Shown here: positions 1 to 8,251 of the stretch, piece by piece
Numbering within the stretch: the first letter of the stretch is position 1
How the letters are laid out: each line of letters begins with the position of its first letter
Origin: Serratia odorifera
GTDB lineage: Bacteria; Pseudomonadota; Gammaproteobacteria; Enterobacterales; Enterobacteriaceae
Assembly (NCBI RefSeq): GCF_900635445.1
Contig: NZ_LR134117.1
Location: 4,216,001 to 4,280,000, forward strand
DNA: 64,000 nucleotides
Direction: 5' to 3'
Made by a program: the position numbers and the translations under genes
Notes under the pieces: generated by a model
Databases searched by the model: none
What the model was told of the DNA's origin: nothing
Seen by the model: only the letters and a program-made list of their open reading frames with translations

Positions 1-269
1 GCCTGATCGAAAACCGGTAAATTTCCGTGACGGTGTAACATGGTTTGAGACGCTGGCTGCGCCCCTTCCAGAAACACTGAGAAGGCGACGTTGAAACCGG
101 TGGCGATTTTCCATAGCGTGGCCACCGTCGGACTGGACTCGCCACGCTCAATCTGCCCAAGCATGGCTTTGCTGACGCCGGTGTGCTCCGCCGCCTGCGC
201 CAAACTCCAAGCGCGCTCCGCGCGCAGATGCTTCAGCGTGTGCGCCAGGTGATTGGTCAATTCCTGCAT
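1..269 (-). CDS. XRE-family transcriptional regulator, C-terminus beyond window edge (YdcN/SutR-like)
   Basis: The reading frame starts at ATG 269 and runs off the left edge, giving about 89 residues. A helix-turn-helix of the XRE/Cro type lies at about residues 9-62, with the typical core SKAMLGQIERGESSPTVATL. Proteins of this shape usually carry a C-terminal cupin sensor domain, which would lie outside the window. The gene is divergent from benE, the same arrangement as E. coli ydcN (sutR)-ydcO. Two palindromes in the shared intergenic region are candidate operators. The family assignment is firm; the specific SutR-like role is inferred from the neighbourhood. Confidence 0.85.
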   Translation of the reverse strand, partial: MQELTNHLAHTLKHLRAERAWSLAQAAEHTGVSKAMLGQIERGESSPTVATLWKIATGFNVAFSVFLEGAQPASQTMLHRHGNLPVFDQ

Positions 270-304
270 GATTAGCTCCTGTTTTTCGGCGATTATAGCC
301 CCTT

Positions 305-320
305 GTGCGCTATAACGCAC
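305..320. promoter_or_regulatory. Candidate operator 1 for the XRE regulator
   Basis: GTGCGCTATAACGCAC is a 16-bp near-perfect palindrome in the gap between the divergent XRE and benE genes. It differs at one base from a second copy 36 bp downstream. Binding by the adjacent regulator is inferred from position and symmetry only. Confidence 0.6.
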
Positions 321-340
321 GGTGCTATGCTCGGCCATTC

Positions 341-356
341 GTGCGTTATAACGCAC
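341..356. promoter_or_regulatory. Candidate operator 2 for the XRE regulator
   Basis: GTGCGTTATAACGCAC is a perfect 16-bp palindrome ending 4 bp before the benE start codon. With the copy at 305 it forms a pair spaced 36 bp start to start. Its position would allow a bound protein to block benE initiation. Confidence 0.6.
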
Positions 357-360
357 AATC

Positions 361-1557
361 ATGGGGGCGACGATGCGGCAAGGAAGGTTGTTAGGGGATA
401 TCAGCGTGCCGGCGTTAATCGCCGGATTTGTGGCGGTGCTGGTCGGTTATACCAGTTCGGCGGCAATTATTTTTCAAGCCGCAGCGGCGGCAGGCGCCAC
501 GCCGCTGCAGATTGGCGGCTGGTTGAGCATGCTCGGATTGGGCATGGGCGTCAGTTCGATCGGGCTGTCGCTGTATTACCGCGCGCCGATCCTCACCGCC
601 TGGTCGACGCCGGGCGCGGCGCTGCTGGTGACCAGCCTGCCCGGCACCAGTATCAATGAAGCCATTGGGGTATTTGTTTTCGCCTCCGGCCTGATTCTGC
701 TATGCGGCGTTACCGGGCTATTTGCCCGTATGATGAATTACATTCCCCAGGCGATTTCCGCCGCAATGCTGGCCGGCATCCTGCTGCGTTTCGGCCTGGA
801 CGCGTTTGGTGCATTGCAAAGCAACTTTACGCTCAGCGGCGGCATGTGCCTGGTCTATCTGCTTTCTCGGCGCTACCTGCCACGGTATGCCATTGTGCTG
901 ACGCTGTTGGCCGGACTGGCGGTGGCCGCCGGTCAGGGGAATATGTCATTCTCCCATCAGAGCTGGAACTTTACCCTGCCAAGCTTTATCGCACCGCATT
1001 TTACGCTGGCTACGCTGTTGGGCATTGGCGTGCCGTTTTTTGTTGTGACCATGGCATCGCAAAACGCTCCCGGCATCGCCACGTTGAAAGCGGCAGGCTA
1101 CCTAATACCGACCTCACCGCTCATCAGTTGGACTGCACTCACCGCGCTGCTGTTGGCGCCGTTCGGCGGCTTTTCGGTGTGCATTGCCGCTATTACCGCA
1201 GCGATCTGCATGGGTCAGGATGTGCATCCCGATCCCAAAAAGCGTTATATGGCAGCGGTCGCCGCCGGTGGGTTCTATCTGCTGGCCGGGGTGTTCGGTG
1301 CAGCCATTGGCCTGTTGTTCAGCGCCCTGCCAATGGCGCTGATTCATACCATCGCCGGGCTGGCGTTACTCGGCACCATTGCCGGCAGCCTGCAACGCGC
1401 CCTGCAGGATGAAAAACAGCGCGATGCCGCGCTGATAACCTTCCTGATTACCGCCTCCGGCATCAGTCTGCTGGGCGTTGGCGCGGCATTTTGGGGGCTG
1501 ATCGGCGGCGTTATTGCGCACCTGATTTTCTCTCTGCCGCAACGCGCAGCGGATTAA
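361..1557 (+). CDS. benE: Benzoate/H+ symporter family inner-membrane transporter (BenE, YdcO-like)
   Basis: The 398-residue protein is almost entirely hydrophobic with about a dozen predicted membrane segments and matches the BenE/YdcO family in length and in its N-terminal pattern (LLGDISVPALIAGFVAVLVG). Family members are thought to import benzoate-like compounds with protons; the substrate here is not known. ATG 361 is used; ATG 373 is a possible alternative. The gene is divergent from an XRE regulator and follows a pair of palindromes. Its stop overlaps the end of the convergent hydrolase gene by 4 bp. Confidence 0.88.
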   Translation: MGATMRQGRLLGDISVPALIAGFVAVLVGYTSSAAIIFQAAAAAGATPLQIGGWLSMLGLGMGVSSIGLSLYYRAPILTAWSTPGAALLVTSLPGTSINEAIGVFVFASGLILLCGVTGLFARMMNYIPQAISAAMLAGILLRFGLDAFGALQSNFTLSGGMCLVYLLSRRYLPRYAIVLTLLAGLAVAAGQGNMSFSHQSWNFTLPSFIAPHFTLATLLGIGVPFFVVTMASQNAPGIATLKAAGYLIPTSPLISWTALTALLLAPFGGFSVCIAAITAAICMGQDVHPDPKKRYMAAVAAGGFYLLAGVFGAAIGLLFSALPMALIHTIAGLALLGTIAGSLQRALQDEKQRDAALITFLITASGISLLGVGAAFWGLIGGVIAHLIFSLPQRAAD

Positions 1558-2438
1558 TCCTCACCGCCAAGGAACGGCAAAGCGTGCTGTAGCAGCAGTT
1601 GCGGCTGCTGCTCAGCGATATAGTGGCCGCACGGCAAGGCGCTACCGTGCACGTTGCTCGCCACCTTGCGCCATTCTTGCAGCGGTTCGAAACATTGCCC
1701 CACCGTTCCCTGTTCCCCCCACAGCACCAACAGTGGGCACGCCAGTCGGCGTCCAGCCTCCAGATCGGCGCTATCATGCTGCAAATCTATGCCTGCCGAC
1801 GCACGATAGTCTTCGCAAATGCCACGGGCGGTGCCCGGCAGTTGCAGACAACGCAGATAATCCGCCATGGCCGGTTCGCTGAATGGCTGTAGACCGGCGC
1901 TGCGGCTACCCATCACGCTGCGCAGATACAGTTCTGGGTTGCTTTCGATCAGTGCTTCCGGCAGCGGTGCCGGACGGATCAGGAAAAACCAGTGCCAATA
2001 GGCGCGGGCAAAGCGTTCGTCGGTTTGCCGATACATCGCCAGCGTCGGTGCAATATCCAGCAGTACCATGCGCTCCACCGCCTGCGGATAGTCAAGCGCC
2101 AGGCGATGTGCCACCCGCGCGCCGCGATCGTGCGCCATGACGCTAAAGCGCCTAAAGCCCAGCGCCGCCATTAATTCCAGCTGATCGCGCGCCATTTCAC
2201 GCTTGGCGTAATGACGGCTGTCTGCACTGGCCGGCGGTTTGCCGCTGTCGCCGTAACCGCGCAAGTCGGCCAATACCACGGTAAAACTCTCCAGCAGCGA
2301 CGGTGCCACCTTATGCCAGATAAACTGCGTTTGCGGATGGCCATGCAGCAACAGTAGCGGCGCGCCCTGGCCGGCAATACGATAGGCAATGTCGGTGCCG
2401 TTGACCGCCATCCGCCCTTGAGTAAATGAATTCAGCAT
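1554..2438 (-). CDS. Alpha/beta hydrolase, fluoroacetate/haloacetate dehalogenase-like
   Basis: A 294-residue alpha/beta hydrolase. The oxyanion motif HGHPQT lies at residues 32-37, and the nucleophile elbow is HDRGAR with Asp104 in place of the more usual Ser. An Asp nucleophile followed by RG is characteristic of the haloacetate (fluoroacetate) dehalogenase and epoxide hydrolase-like branch. The catalytic His lies near the C-terminus in the segment CGHYIAEQQP. It probably cleaves a C-halogen or ester/epoxide bond on a small substrate in the cytoplasm; the true substrate cannot be read from sequence. The gene stands alone and is convergent with benE. Confidence 0.82.
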   Translation of the reverse strand: MLNSFTQGRMAVNGTDIAYRIAGQGAPLLLLHGHPQTQFIWHKVAPSLLESFTVVLADLRGYGDSGKPPASADSRHYAKREMARDQLELMAALGFRRFSVMAHDRGARVAHRLALDYPQAVERMVLLDIAPTLAMYRQTDERFARAYWHWFFLIRPAPLPEALIESNPELYLRSVMGSRSAGLQPFSEPAMADYLRCLQLPGTARGICEDYRASAGIDLQHDSADLEAGRRLACPLLVLWGEQGTVGQCFEPLQEWRKVASNVHGSALPCGHYIAEQQPQLLLQHALPFLGGED

Positions 2439-2631
2439 CAGATCCTCCTTTAGCCCATCTTAACCGTTTACTAACACACCACAATGCGCTTGCCGTGCAG
2501 CCGGCGTTTACATTCCGTGTTTAACCGGTCGTCAATGCAGCGATGAGTTCGTTCTGGGTATTTTCTGCTTAACTTGAGATGAGGCCATCCGATGGCAACC
2601 ATCACCAACAAGTGACAGGGTAACTAATAGC

Positions 2632-3132
2632 ATGAACCAGAAAGCCAATGCGTTGCAGCAAAAACTGATTCGCAATTTCGATCGGGCAGAGAAACGGCAC
2701 GACCTGCGTCCACCGCTGTATGATAGCCAGTCGGCGCGGCTGGCGGTCGGCACCGCCGCCAGCCAGTTAGGTGCTTCGCTGGACGTGGTGGCGCCGGGCA
2801 AGCGCTCTTGCCCCTATCATTTTCATCATGGCCAGGAGGAAATGTTTATTATTGTCGAAGGCCAAGGCACGCTACGCGTCGCCGGGGAAATGCTGCCGAT
2901 CGGCCGTGGCGACATACTGTTTATCCCTGCCGGGCCGGAGTATCCACATCAAATCATCAATACCTCCGACGCGCCGCTGAAGTATCTTTCCATCAGCACG
3001 CGTCAAATGCCGGATTTGGTTGAATACCCGGATTCGGGCAAGTTTCAGGCGATGGCACTGCACGACGGCCAGCGCACCAGTTATATCCAGCGGCCTTCAG
3101 CCACGCTCGATTATTGGCAGGATGAACCCTGA
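2632..3132 (+). CDS. Cupin domain-containing protein
   Basis: The 166-residue protein has a single cupin barrel. Motif 1 (HFHHGQEEMFIIVEG) supplies two His and a Glu for metal binding, and motif 2 is GDILFIPAGPEYPHQIIN with the third His. Such small cupins bind a divalent metal and act as isomerases, dioxygenases or sugar/ligand sensors. No function can be assigned more narrowly. Its 3' end overlaps the convergent kinase gene by 36 bp, so the two transcripts are complementary at their ends. Confidence 0.83.
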   Translation: MNQKANALQQKLIRNFDRAEKRHDLRPPLYDSQSARLAVGTAASQLGASLDVVAPGKRSCPYHFHHGQEEMFIIVEGQGTLRVAGEMLPIGRGDILFIPAGPEYPHQIINTSDAPLKYLSISTRQMPDLVEYPDSGKFQAMALHDGQRTSYIQRPSATLDYWQDEP

Positions 3133-3951
3133 ATCATCGGCTGGCGGCGTCAGGCCCAACGCCTGTGCTGCCAACGCCGCCACGCGCCGATCGATATCGG
3201 CGCTTTCGCCCTCTTCCAGAAACCAGGCGGCGGACAGTCCCGCCCAGGCCAGGATCCATTGCAACAATCGCTGGCGCTCAAGCCCGGCCAGTTGGCAGAC
3301 CTGTTCAACCCGTTGCAGAAATAACGCAGGATCGGTGGCAACGCCGTAATTTGGATTGCAAAAGATGTTGGCGTAATCAAAACCGCGTTCGCCATACAGC
3401 CGTTTGGGATCGATGGCCAGCCAACCACGCGCGCCAAAATCCAACACGTTGTCATGATGAATATCACCGTGCAGCACACCCTGTTCCCTGGCGCTGCCAA
3501 GCAGTTCGGCAGCCACCGCCGCACTCAGGCGCAGCCAGCCGCCATGGGCCTGCGCCGCCGGCCACAGCGAGCCAAACCAGCGTTCAAGCGGGATCAGCGT
3601 TGGTGGAGCCTGGCGGCGCGGCGCATGCAGTTTGTTGACTACCTGGCACAGGATGGCGATCGCCTGCGCATCGTTGCCGTCACGCACCAGTTGGCTCAGG
3701 GAACCGCTCCCCTGTGCACGCTCCAGCAACAGCGCATCCTGATGCCAGCCCAGCACGCGAGCAGCACCGTCACCTTGCCACCAGCGCATCAGGTGGGCGC
3801 CGAATTTTTCTTCTTCTTCCCGGGCCACTTTCAGCATGGCTGCCTGCCCGCGGTAACGCACCGGCATCAGCAGACTGCTGTGGGTTTCAAACGCCCGACC
3901 ATCTGGCGTCAGCGCCCAGCGTTGCAGATAGGGAATCAATACAGGGTTCAT
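3097..3951 (-). CDS. APH(6)/hydroxyurea-type aminoglycoside phosphotransferase family kinase
   Basis: The 284-residue protein has a kinase-like fold with the catalytic loop HGDIHHDN at residues 161-168 and the metal-binding DPK motif at 181-183, followed by GERGFDYANIFCNP, which is typical of the APH(6)/streptomycin 6-kinase family (PF04655). Such proteins phosphorylate aminoglycosides or related small molecules using ATP. A chromosomal single copy with backbone-like composition suggests an intrinsic gene, not a resistance cassette. Whether it gives resistance is not shown. It overlaps the cupin gene tail-to-tail. Confidence 0.83.
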   Translation of the reverse strand: MNPVLIPYLQRWALTPDGRAFETHSSLLMPVRYRGQAAMLKVAREEEEKFGAHLMRWWQGDGAARVLGWHQDALLLERAQGSGSLSQLVRDGNDAQAIAILCQVVNKLHAPRRQAPPTLIPLERWFGSLWPAAQAHGGWLRLSAAVAAELLGSAREQGVLHGDIHHDNVLDFGARGWLAIDPKRLYGERGFDYANIFCNPNYGVATDPALFLQRVEQVCQLAGLERQRLLQWILAWAGLSAAWFLEEGESADIDRRVAALAAQALGLTPPADDSGFILPIIERG

Positions 3952-4083
3952 TATCCACGCGCATCCTTATTGCGATTGGAAATTAACGTGATTGTCTATG
4001 ATGCTAATGGCAGTTCAACTGCTACTCTCATCTACCTAGCCCAGTGTAGGCATTTTTTCACAGTAGACGCAGAGGAATATCCG

Positions 4084-4461
4084 ATGACCAGCATAAAACG
4101 CAATAATTATTCGGCACTGCCGACGCCGGGCGGCCCGTATGTCCATGCGGTGCGCCACCGTGACGTGGTGTATGTTTCCGGCCTGACGGCGTTTGCCACC
4201 GCAGCACAGGGACAGCCTGCTGCGGTACAGGCTCAGGCTATTCTCGAACAGTTGACCACCCTTGCCGCAGCGGAAGGAGGCGATTTGACGTCGGTGCTTA
4301 AACTCAGCGTGTTCTTGACCGACATTGCGGATTTGCCGGCGCTACGACCGATCCTGTTCAACGCTTTTGATGGCGCGCTGCCGGCCTGTTCACTGGTGGC
4401 CGTCAGCGCGTTGTTCTCGCCCGAGGTCAGGGTTGAAATCGAGGCGATTCTGGCGCTGTAA
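4084..4461 (+). CDS. RidA/YjgF/YER057c/UK114 family protein
   Basis: The 125-residue product has the RidA fold signature: an N-terminal PGGPYVHAVRHRDVVYVSG stretch and a C-terminal segment ending in EVRVEIEAILAL. RidA proteins deaminate reactive enamine/imine intermediates. This one lacks the RidA-type CVEVARLP C-terminal motif with its Arg-Val pattern and may be one of the paralogous subfamilies (Rid1-7) without known substrate. The start is ATG 4084, because the open frame extending far upstream is not coding-like and overlaps the kinase gene. Confidence 0.8.
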   Translation: MTSIKRNNYSALPTPGGPYVHAVRHRDVVYVSGLTAFATAAQGQPAAVQAQAILEQLTTLAAAEGGDLTSVLKLSVFLTDIADLPALRPILFNAFDGALPACSLVAVSALFSPEVRVEIEAILAL

Positions 4462-4465
4462 CAGA

Positions 4466-4846
4466 TTACAGCGCCCCTTCGTCCAGCACGCAGGGACCGA
4501 TGTTGAACCAGGCGCGGGTGATTTTGCCCTGTTCGACGTGGTAAATGGCGATAACGTCCATGCTGCCGCGCCCCTGCGGAAAGTTGCGCGTGACCACTTC
4601 CTGATCGACCACCATGTTGCCCACCGCCATACGCTTAATGCGTTCACCGTACAGACTGGGCTCTTTGAAACGGGCAACGTGGCGCTGACGAATTTCTGCC
4701 TTGCCGCTGGCCAACAGCGTGTCCGGGTGTTGATAATACAGCGCATCTTCTGCCCAACAGGCCATAAATGCCTCGATATCGCGGGCGTTATAGGCGTCAA
4801 GCTGCCGCTGGACGACATCTTCCGGGCGTAGTGATTTCTGGTTCAT
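4466..4846 (-). CDS. SnoaL/NTF2-like protein
   Basis: A 126-residue protein of the NTF2-like superfamily. The N-terminal pattern VVQRQLDAYNARDIEAFMACWAEDA is typical of SnoaL-like proteins, which form a cone-shaped barrel and act as isomerases, hydratases or ligand binders. I chose ATG 4846 because AGGGGG lies about 5 nt upstream. ATG 4876 would give 136 residues and would overlap the stop of the upstream gene (TAATG), so translational coupling is possible. It appears to form an operon with the monooxygenase-like gene. The function is unknown. Confidence 0.75.
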   Translation of the reverse strand: MNQKSLRPEDVVQRQLDAYNARDIEAFMACWAEDALYYQHPDTLLASGKAEIRQRHVARFKEPSLYGERIKRMAVGNMVVDQEVVTRNFPQGRGSMDVIAIYHVEQGKITRAWFNIGPCVLDEGAL

Positions 4847-4875
4847 TGCATCCCCCTGAGCGAGATAAACGGTCA

Positions 4876-5188
4876 TTACAATGCGGTAATTTCATCAACC
4901 TGATGCTGGAACACATAAGGATCCGACAGTAATTCAAACGCCTGATCATCCGGATAGGTCACCGCTGTATGATAGTCCTCACCGGCAAACTGTTTGATGG
5001 CATCCAGCGAATGCCAATAGGTCGCCAGGAAAAAATGGGCATACTCCCCCCTGTATTTCCTGGCGGACAAACGCACCACAGTTCCCCGCCGTTGCTTTAG
5101 CATGCTGCACGCCTGTGACATTCAGATGATCGGCAAATCCTTGCCGATGCCGTAGCGGTACGCAGCCATGCCAGGTACGAACTATCAT
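4876..5188 (-). CDS. Antibiotic biosynthesis monooxygenase (ABM) domain protein, frameshifted
   Basis: Starting at ATG 5188 (GAGG 6 nt upstream) the product begins MIVRTWHGCVPL and continues to about residue 46, then moves to another frame and resumes GEYAHFFLATYWHSLDAIKQFAGEDY. The break lies in a run of six C on the + strand at 5046-5051. With five the protein is a continuous 103-residue ABM-like dimeric ferredoxin-fold protein. The extra base resembles the many homopolymer indels in this window, so the gene is probably intact in the organism. It lies upstream of, and probably in an operon with, the SnoaL-like gene. Confidence 0.75.
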
Positions 5189-5376
5189 TCTTGGCCTCAC
5201 AAATTGAATAAAAAAGCAAAATAATCGAATAAATAATCTACCACGCAGCCAGTATTATTCAATACGCCACAGCGTTTTTCTCTACCGTCGTTCGCTAGCG
5301 GAAAAACCGCACTTTCCTCTTTGTGATAATTACGACAATTCTGCTAATTTACGCTGCTGACAAACAGTAGTATTGG

Positions 5377-5652
5377 ATGACTATGCAAAAAAAACCGGTG
5401 CTGCACGAAGCCAGACAGTTAAAACGCCTCAACGCTGCGACGCGACGGCAATCCCATCTGTATAAATGGATTGCGTTTATCGCCGCGCTCGACGTGCTGC
5501 TGGTGTATTACTATGACCGGGATATGCGCAACATCACCTTCTCTGCCGCCGTGGCGGCAGTCTGTGGTTATTTATGGATCCGCGATCGCAACAAGGCACG
5601 CCGCTACCGGCGCGAGTTCGATGAGAAATTCGGCAAAGACGCCGAAGATTAA
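5377..5652 (+). CDS. Small hypothetical membrane protein
   Basis: The 91-residue protein has a basic N-terminus, two hydrophobic segments (about residues 31-46 and 54-68) separated by YYDRDMRNI, and a basic C-terminus RDRNKARRYRREF. It is probably a two-pass inner-membrane protein. I recognise no family. The start at ATG 5377 leaves only a weak ribosome-binding site, and GTG or ATG codons nearby could be used instead. Confidence 0.6.
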   Translation: MTMQKKPVLHEARQLKRLNAATRRQSHLYKWIAFIAALDVLLVYYYDRDMRNITFSAAVAAVCGYLWIRDRNKARRYRREFDEKFGKDAED

Positions 5653-5713
5653 CCCTGCGCCGCGCAGATATGCGCTACACTGAACCTCGACTTCACCTAC
5701 CCAGGCTGCCACG

Positions 5714-5977
5714 ATGAAAAAACTGACGTTGAAAGACATGACCGAAAGCGAGCAACGTGAAGTAAAAACCGAACTGGACAAAGCACGCAAAAGCCACGGA
5801 CGCCCTTTGACCAACGCCGAGCAGAACAAAGTCAAAGACGAAGCCGTGGCGCGGATCACCGCCGCCAGAGAAAAAATCGCCAAGGCAGCGCGCGCCGAAC
5901 GCAAGGCCAATCGCGTCAAGCCCAGCGGAGAAACCTTCAATTGGTCCTCTTCGATCGGTAGCCGCCCCCATCGTTAA
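5714..5977 (+). CDS. yjbD: DUF3811 protein, YjbD-like
   Basis: The 87-residue highly charged protein matches E. coli YjbD in layout: LTLKDMTESEQREVKTELDK, then HGRPLTNAEQNKVKDE, a Lys/Arg/Ala-rich coiled-coil-like stretch and a C-terminal FNWSSSIGSRPHR. YjbD belongs to DUF3811 and has no known function. The gene stands alone, shortly after the small membrane protein gene and on the same strand. Confidence 0.75.
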   Translation: MKKLTLKDMTESEQREVKTELDKARKSHGRPLTNAEQNKVKDEAVARITAAREKIAKAARAERKANRVKPSGETFNWSSSIGSRPHR

Positions 5978-6124
5978 ACACCGGCCGCAGCACGCGGCCT
6001 GTATCTTTATTCCTTCCCCCTTCGCTTTATTGATTGCAGATAAAAGCCGTTTATAATTATTCCGTTTGGATAGGATAATGTCGCGTTCTTGGTTGACTGA
6101 GACAACAGATGGGATAAGGGAATA

Positions 6125-6424
6125 ATGAACAACGACACGGTATATTGCCGCGCCTGCGGCACGCAGTTACACATAACCGCCACAACCTGCCCGCACTGTG
6201 GTGCACCGCAACGCCTCGGTGGCGAGAAAAACCGCATTGCTGCCGCTCTGCTGGCATTTTTCCTCGGCAGTTTTGGCGTGCATAAATTCTACTTAGGCAA
6301 AATTGGTCAAGGCTTTTTATATCTGATTTTCTGCTGGACCTTTATTCCGGCGATCGTCTCCTTTATCGAGTTTATTATTTACCTGTGCCAGTCGGATCAA
6401 AAATTCGCCGAAAAATACGGCTGA
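6125..6424 (+). CDS. Zinc-ribbon TM2 domain membrane protein
   Basis: The 99-residue protein begins with a zinc ribbon (CRAC at residues 9-12 and CPHC at about 22-25), followed by a TM2 domain: two membrane helices with the signature FFLGSFGVHKFYLGKIGQG. TM2 proteins are small two-pass membrane proteins of unknown biochemical role. The start codon is preceded by AAGGGA. A terminator-like structure follows at 6434-6490. Confidence 0.85.
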   Translation: MNNDTVYCRACGTQLHITATTCPHCGAPQRLGGEKNRIAAALLAFFLGSFGVHKFYLGKIGQGFLYLIFCWTFIPAIVSFIEFIIYLCQSDQKFAEKYG

Positions 6425-6433
6425 GGCAACGCG

Positions 6434-6490
6434 ACCCCGCAACGAAAACTGTCCAACTTTACTCAGTGCAGTTCAAATGCGGGGTTTTTT
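6434..6490 (+). terminator. Rho-independent terminator after the TM2 gene
   Basis: ACCCCGCA (6434-6441) pairs with TGCGGGGT (6478-6485) and is followed by a T run. The long loop contains its own small stem, AACTG with CAGTT. Confidence 0.65.
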
Positions 6491-6634
6491 ATTGCCGCTA
6501 ATTGTCATTAGTGAAACTCATCTGCGTGGTAACGTCATGAATAACAATGTTATCAATCTGTTGTAAATTGACAGCATGATGAACACTATTCATCATCAAA
6601 CCACTTACTCTGTCAGGCACACAAGGATTCTTCT

Positions 6635-7520
6635 ATGGCCGCTTTTTCTGGTATTTGGGTTGCGCTGGTTACCCCTTTTAAGCACGACGATGTCGACTTT
6701 CCGGCGGTCAGGCACCTGGCGCGGCATTTGATTGCCTGTGGTGTGGACGGACTGGTGGTGTGCGGCTCAACCGGTGAAGCTGCCGCCCTCAGCAAAGACG
6801 AACAGTTGGCGGTGCTGGATGCGGTGCTGGAAGTGGTGCCGGCGCATCAGGTGGTGATGGGGCTGTCAGGCAACAATATGGCTGCCACCTTACAGATGCA
6901 ACAGGCAATCCAACAGCGTGATATTGCCGGCGTGCTGGTGCCCGCACCTTACTATATACGACCTTCCCAATCGGGCCTGCTGGAGTACTTTACCACGCTG
7001 GCCGATGCCTCGCGTGTGCCGGTAATTATCTATAACGTGCCATACCGCACCGGTATCGCCATCGAACTGGACACCTTGCGTCAGATTGCCTGCCACCCAC
7101 AGGTGAAAGCGATTAAAGACTGCGGCGGCAACCTGGATGCCACCATGGCGCTGATTAATGACGGCGTGATCGACGTGCTGACCGGCGAGGACAATCTGAT
7201 CCTCTCTACCCTGTGCCTGGGCGGCAGCGGTGCCATCTCTGCCTCGGCGCATCTGTATCCGCAACGCTTCGTACAGCTGGTACGACAAGTCGCTGCGGGC
7301 GATCTGCCGGCGGCGCGCGCCAATTTTTATACCTTGCTGCCGGTTGATCCAGCAATTGTTCAGCTTCCCCAATCCGGCACCGGTCAAAGCCGCATTGGCG
7401 TATGAGGGGCATATTGATAACGCGTTGCGGTCACCGATGCAAACCGCGCCGCTGGCACTGCAACAGCAAATTGTCGCCACGCTGGCGCAATTGCAGCCGG
7501 CCGCCGAGCCAGTTAGCTAA
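6635..7520 (+). CDS. DapA/NanA-family aldolase (dihydrodipicolinate synthase-like), frameshifted
   Basis: The protein belongs to the class I Schiff-base aldolase family: GSTGEAA near residues 45-51, YNVPYRTG with the catalytic Tyr near 135, and AIKDCGGN with the Schiff-base Lys near 163. It is 294 residues when the frame is repaired. An extra G in the GG at 7342-7343 shifts the frame; without it the product reads LLPLIQQLFSFPNPAPVKAAL and continues to the stop at 7520. It may be a second dihydrodipicolinate synthase or an aldolase for another 2-oxo acid, since the housekeeping dapA normally lies next to bamC elsewhere. The frameshift is probably a sequencing error. Confidence 0.8.
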
Positions 7521-7612
7521 ATTTGTTAGCCAAGCCGCTGTAATTTTGGCCGTATAGAACTAGGATGAGAGGTTGGGCATGCCTGTCATTATTCATTATC
7601 AAGGAGTTCGCG

Positions 7613-8218
7613 ATGAAACTGTTCTATAAAGCTGGCGCCTGTTCGTTGTCGCCGCATATCGTATTGCGCGAAGCAGGGCTGGATTTTACTGCGGAAAAAG
7701 TCGACCTGGCACAAAAGAAAACCGAAAGCGGCGCCGACTATCTGGCCATCAACCCCAAGGGACAGGTACCTGCCTTGCTGCTCGATGACGGCAGCCTACT
7801 CACCGAAGGCGTGGCAATTGTACAATATCTGGCAGATCGCGTTCCGGATCGTAACCTGATCCCGGCGGCCGGCACGCTCTCGCGCTACCATGCCATCGAA
7901 TGGCTGAATTTTGTCGCCACCGAACTGCACAAGGGCTTCAGCCCGCTGTTCAACCCCAAAACACCGGAAGAATACCAGGTGATGGCGCGCAGCAGGCTGG
8001 AACAGCAATTCCGTTATCTGGATGGCGTACTGGCGCAGCAGCAATATTTATTGGGTAACCGTTTCAGCGTGGCCGACGCCTACCTGTTTACCGTACTGCG
8101 CTGGGCGCAGGCCTTGCAGTTCGATCTGCAGCAACACGCCCATCTGTCCACCTATATGACGCGCGTGGCGGCACGCCCGGCGGTTGATGCCGCGCTCAGT
8201 GCCGAAGGCTTGAAATAA
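7613..8218 (+). CDS. gstA: Glutathione S-transferase GstA
   Basis: The 201-residue protein begins MKLFYKAGACSLSPHIVLREAG, the beta-class GST start with the conserved Cys10, and has the thioredoxin-fold NPKGQVPALLLDDG motif near residue 50. It conjugates glutathione to electrophiles and can have peroxidase activity in the cytoplasm. ATG 7613 is chosen because AAGGAG lies 6 nt upstream and the length equals that of E. coli GstA. It precedes pdxY tail-to-tail, as in E. coli. Confidence 0.93.
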   Translation: MKLFYKAGACSLSPHIVLREAGLDFTAEKVDLAQKKTESGADYLAINPKGQVPALLLDDGSLLTEGVAIVQYLADRVPDRNLIPAAGTLSRYHAIEWLNFVATELHKGFSPLFNPKTPEEYQVMARSRLEQQFRYLDGVLAQQQYLLGNRFSVADAYLFTVLRWAQALQFDLQQHAHLSTYMTRVAARPAVDAALSAEGLK

Positions 8219-8222
8219 TCCC

Positions 8223-8248
8223 CATTGCCCCCGCCAACGGGGGCAATG
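8223..8248. terminator. Convergent hairpin between gstA and pdxY
   Basis: CATTGCCCCC and GGGGGCAATG form a 10-bp perfect stem with a 6-nt loop in the 33-bp gap between two convergent genes. There is no long T run, so it may serve as a shared weak terminator or 3'-end stabiliser. Confidence 0.5.
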
Positions 8249-8251
8249 ATG

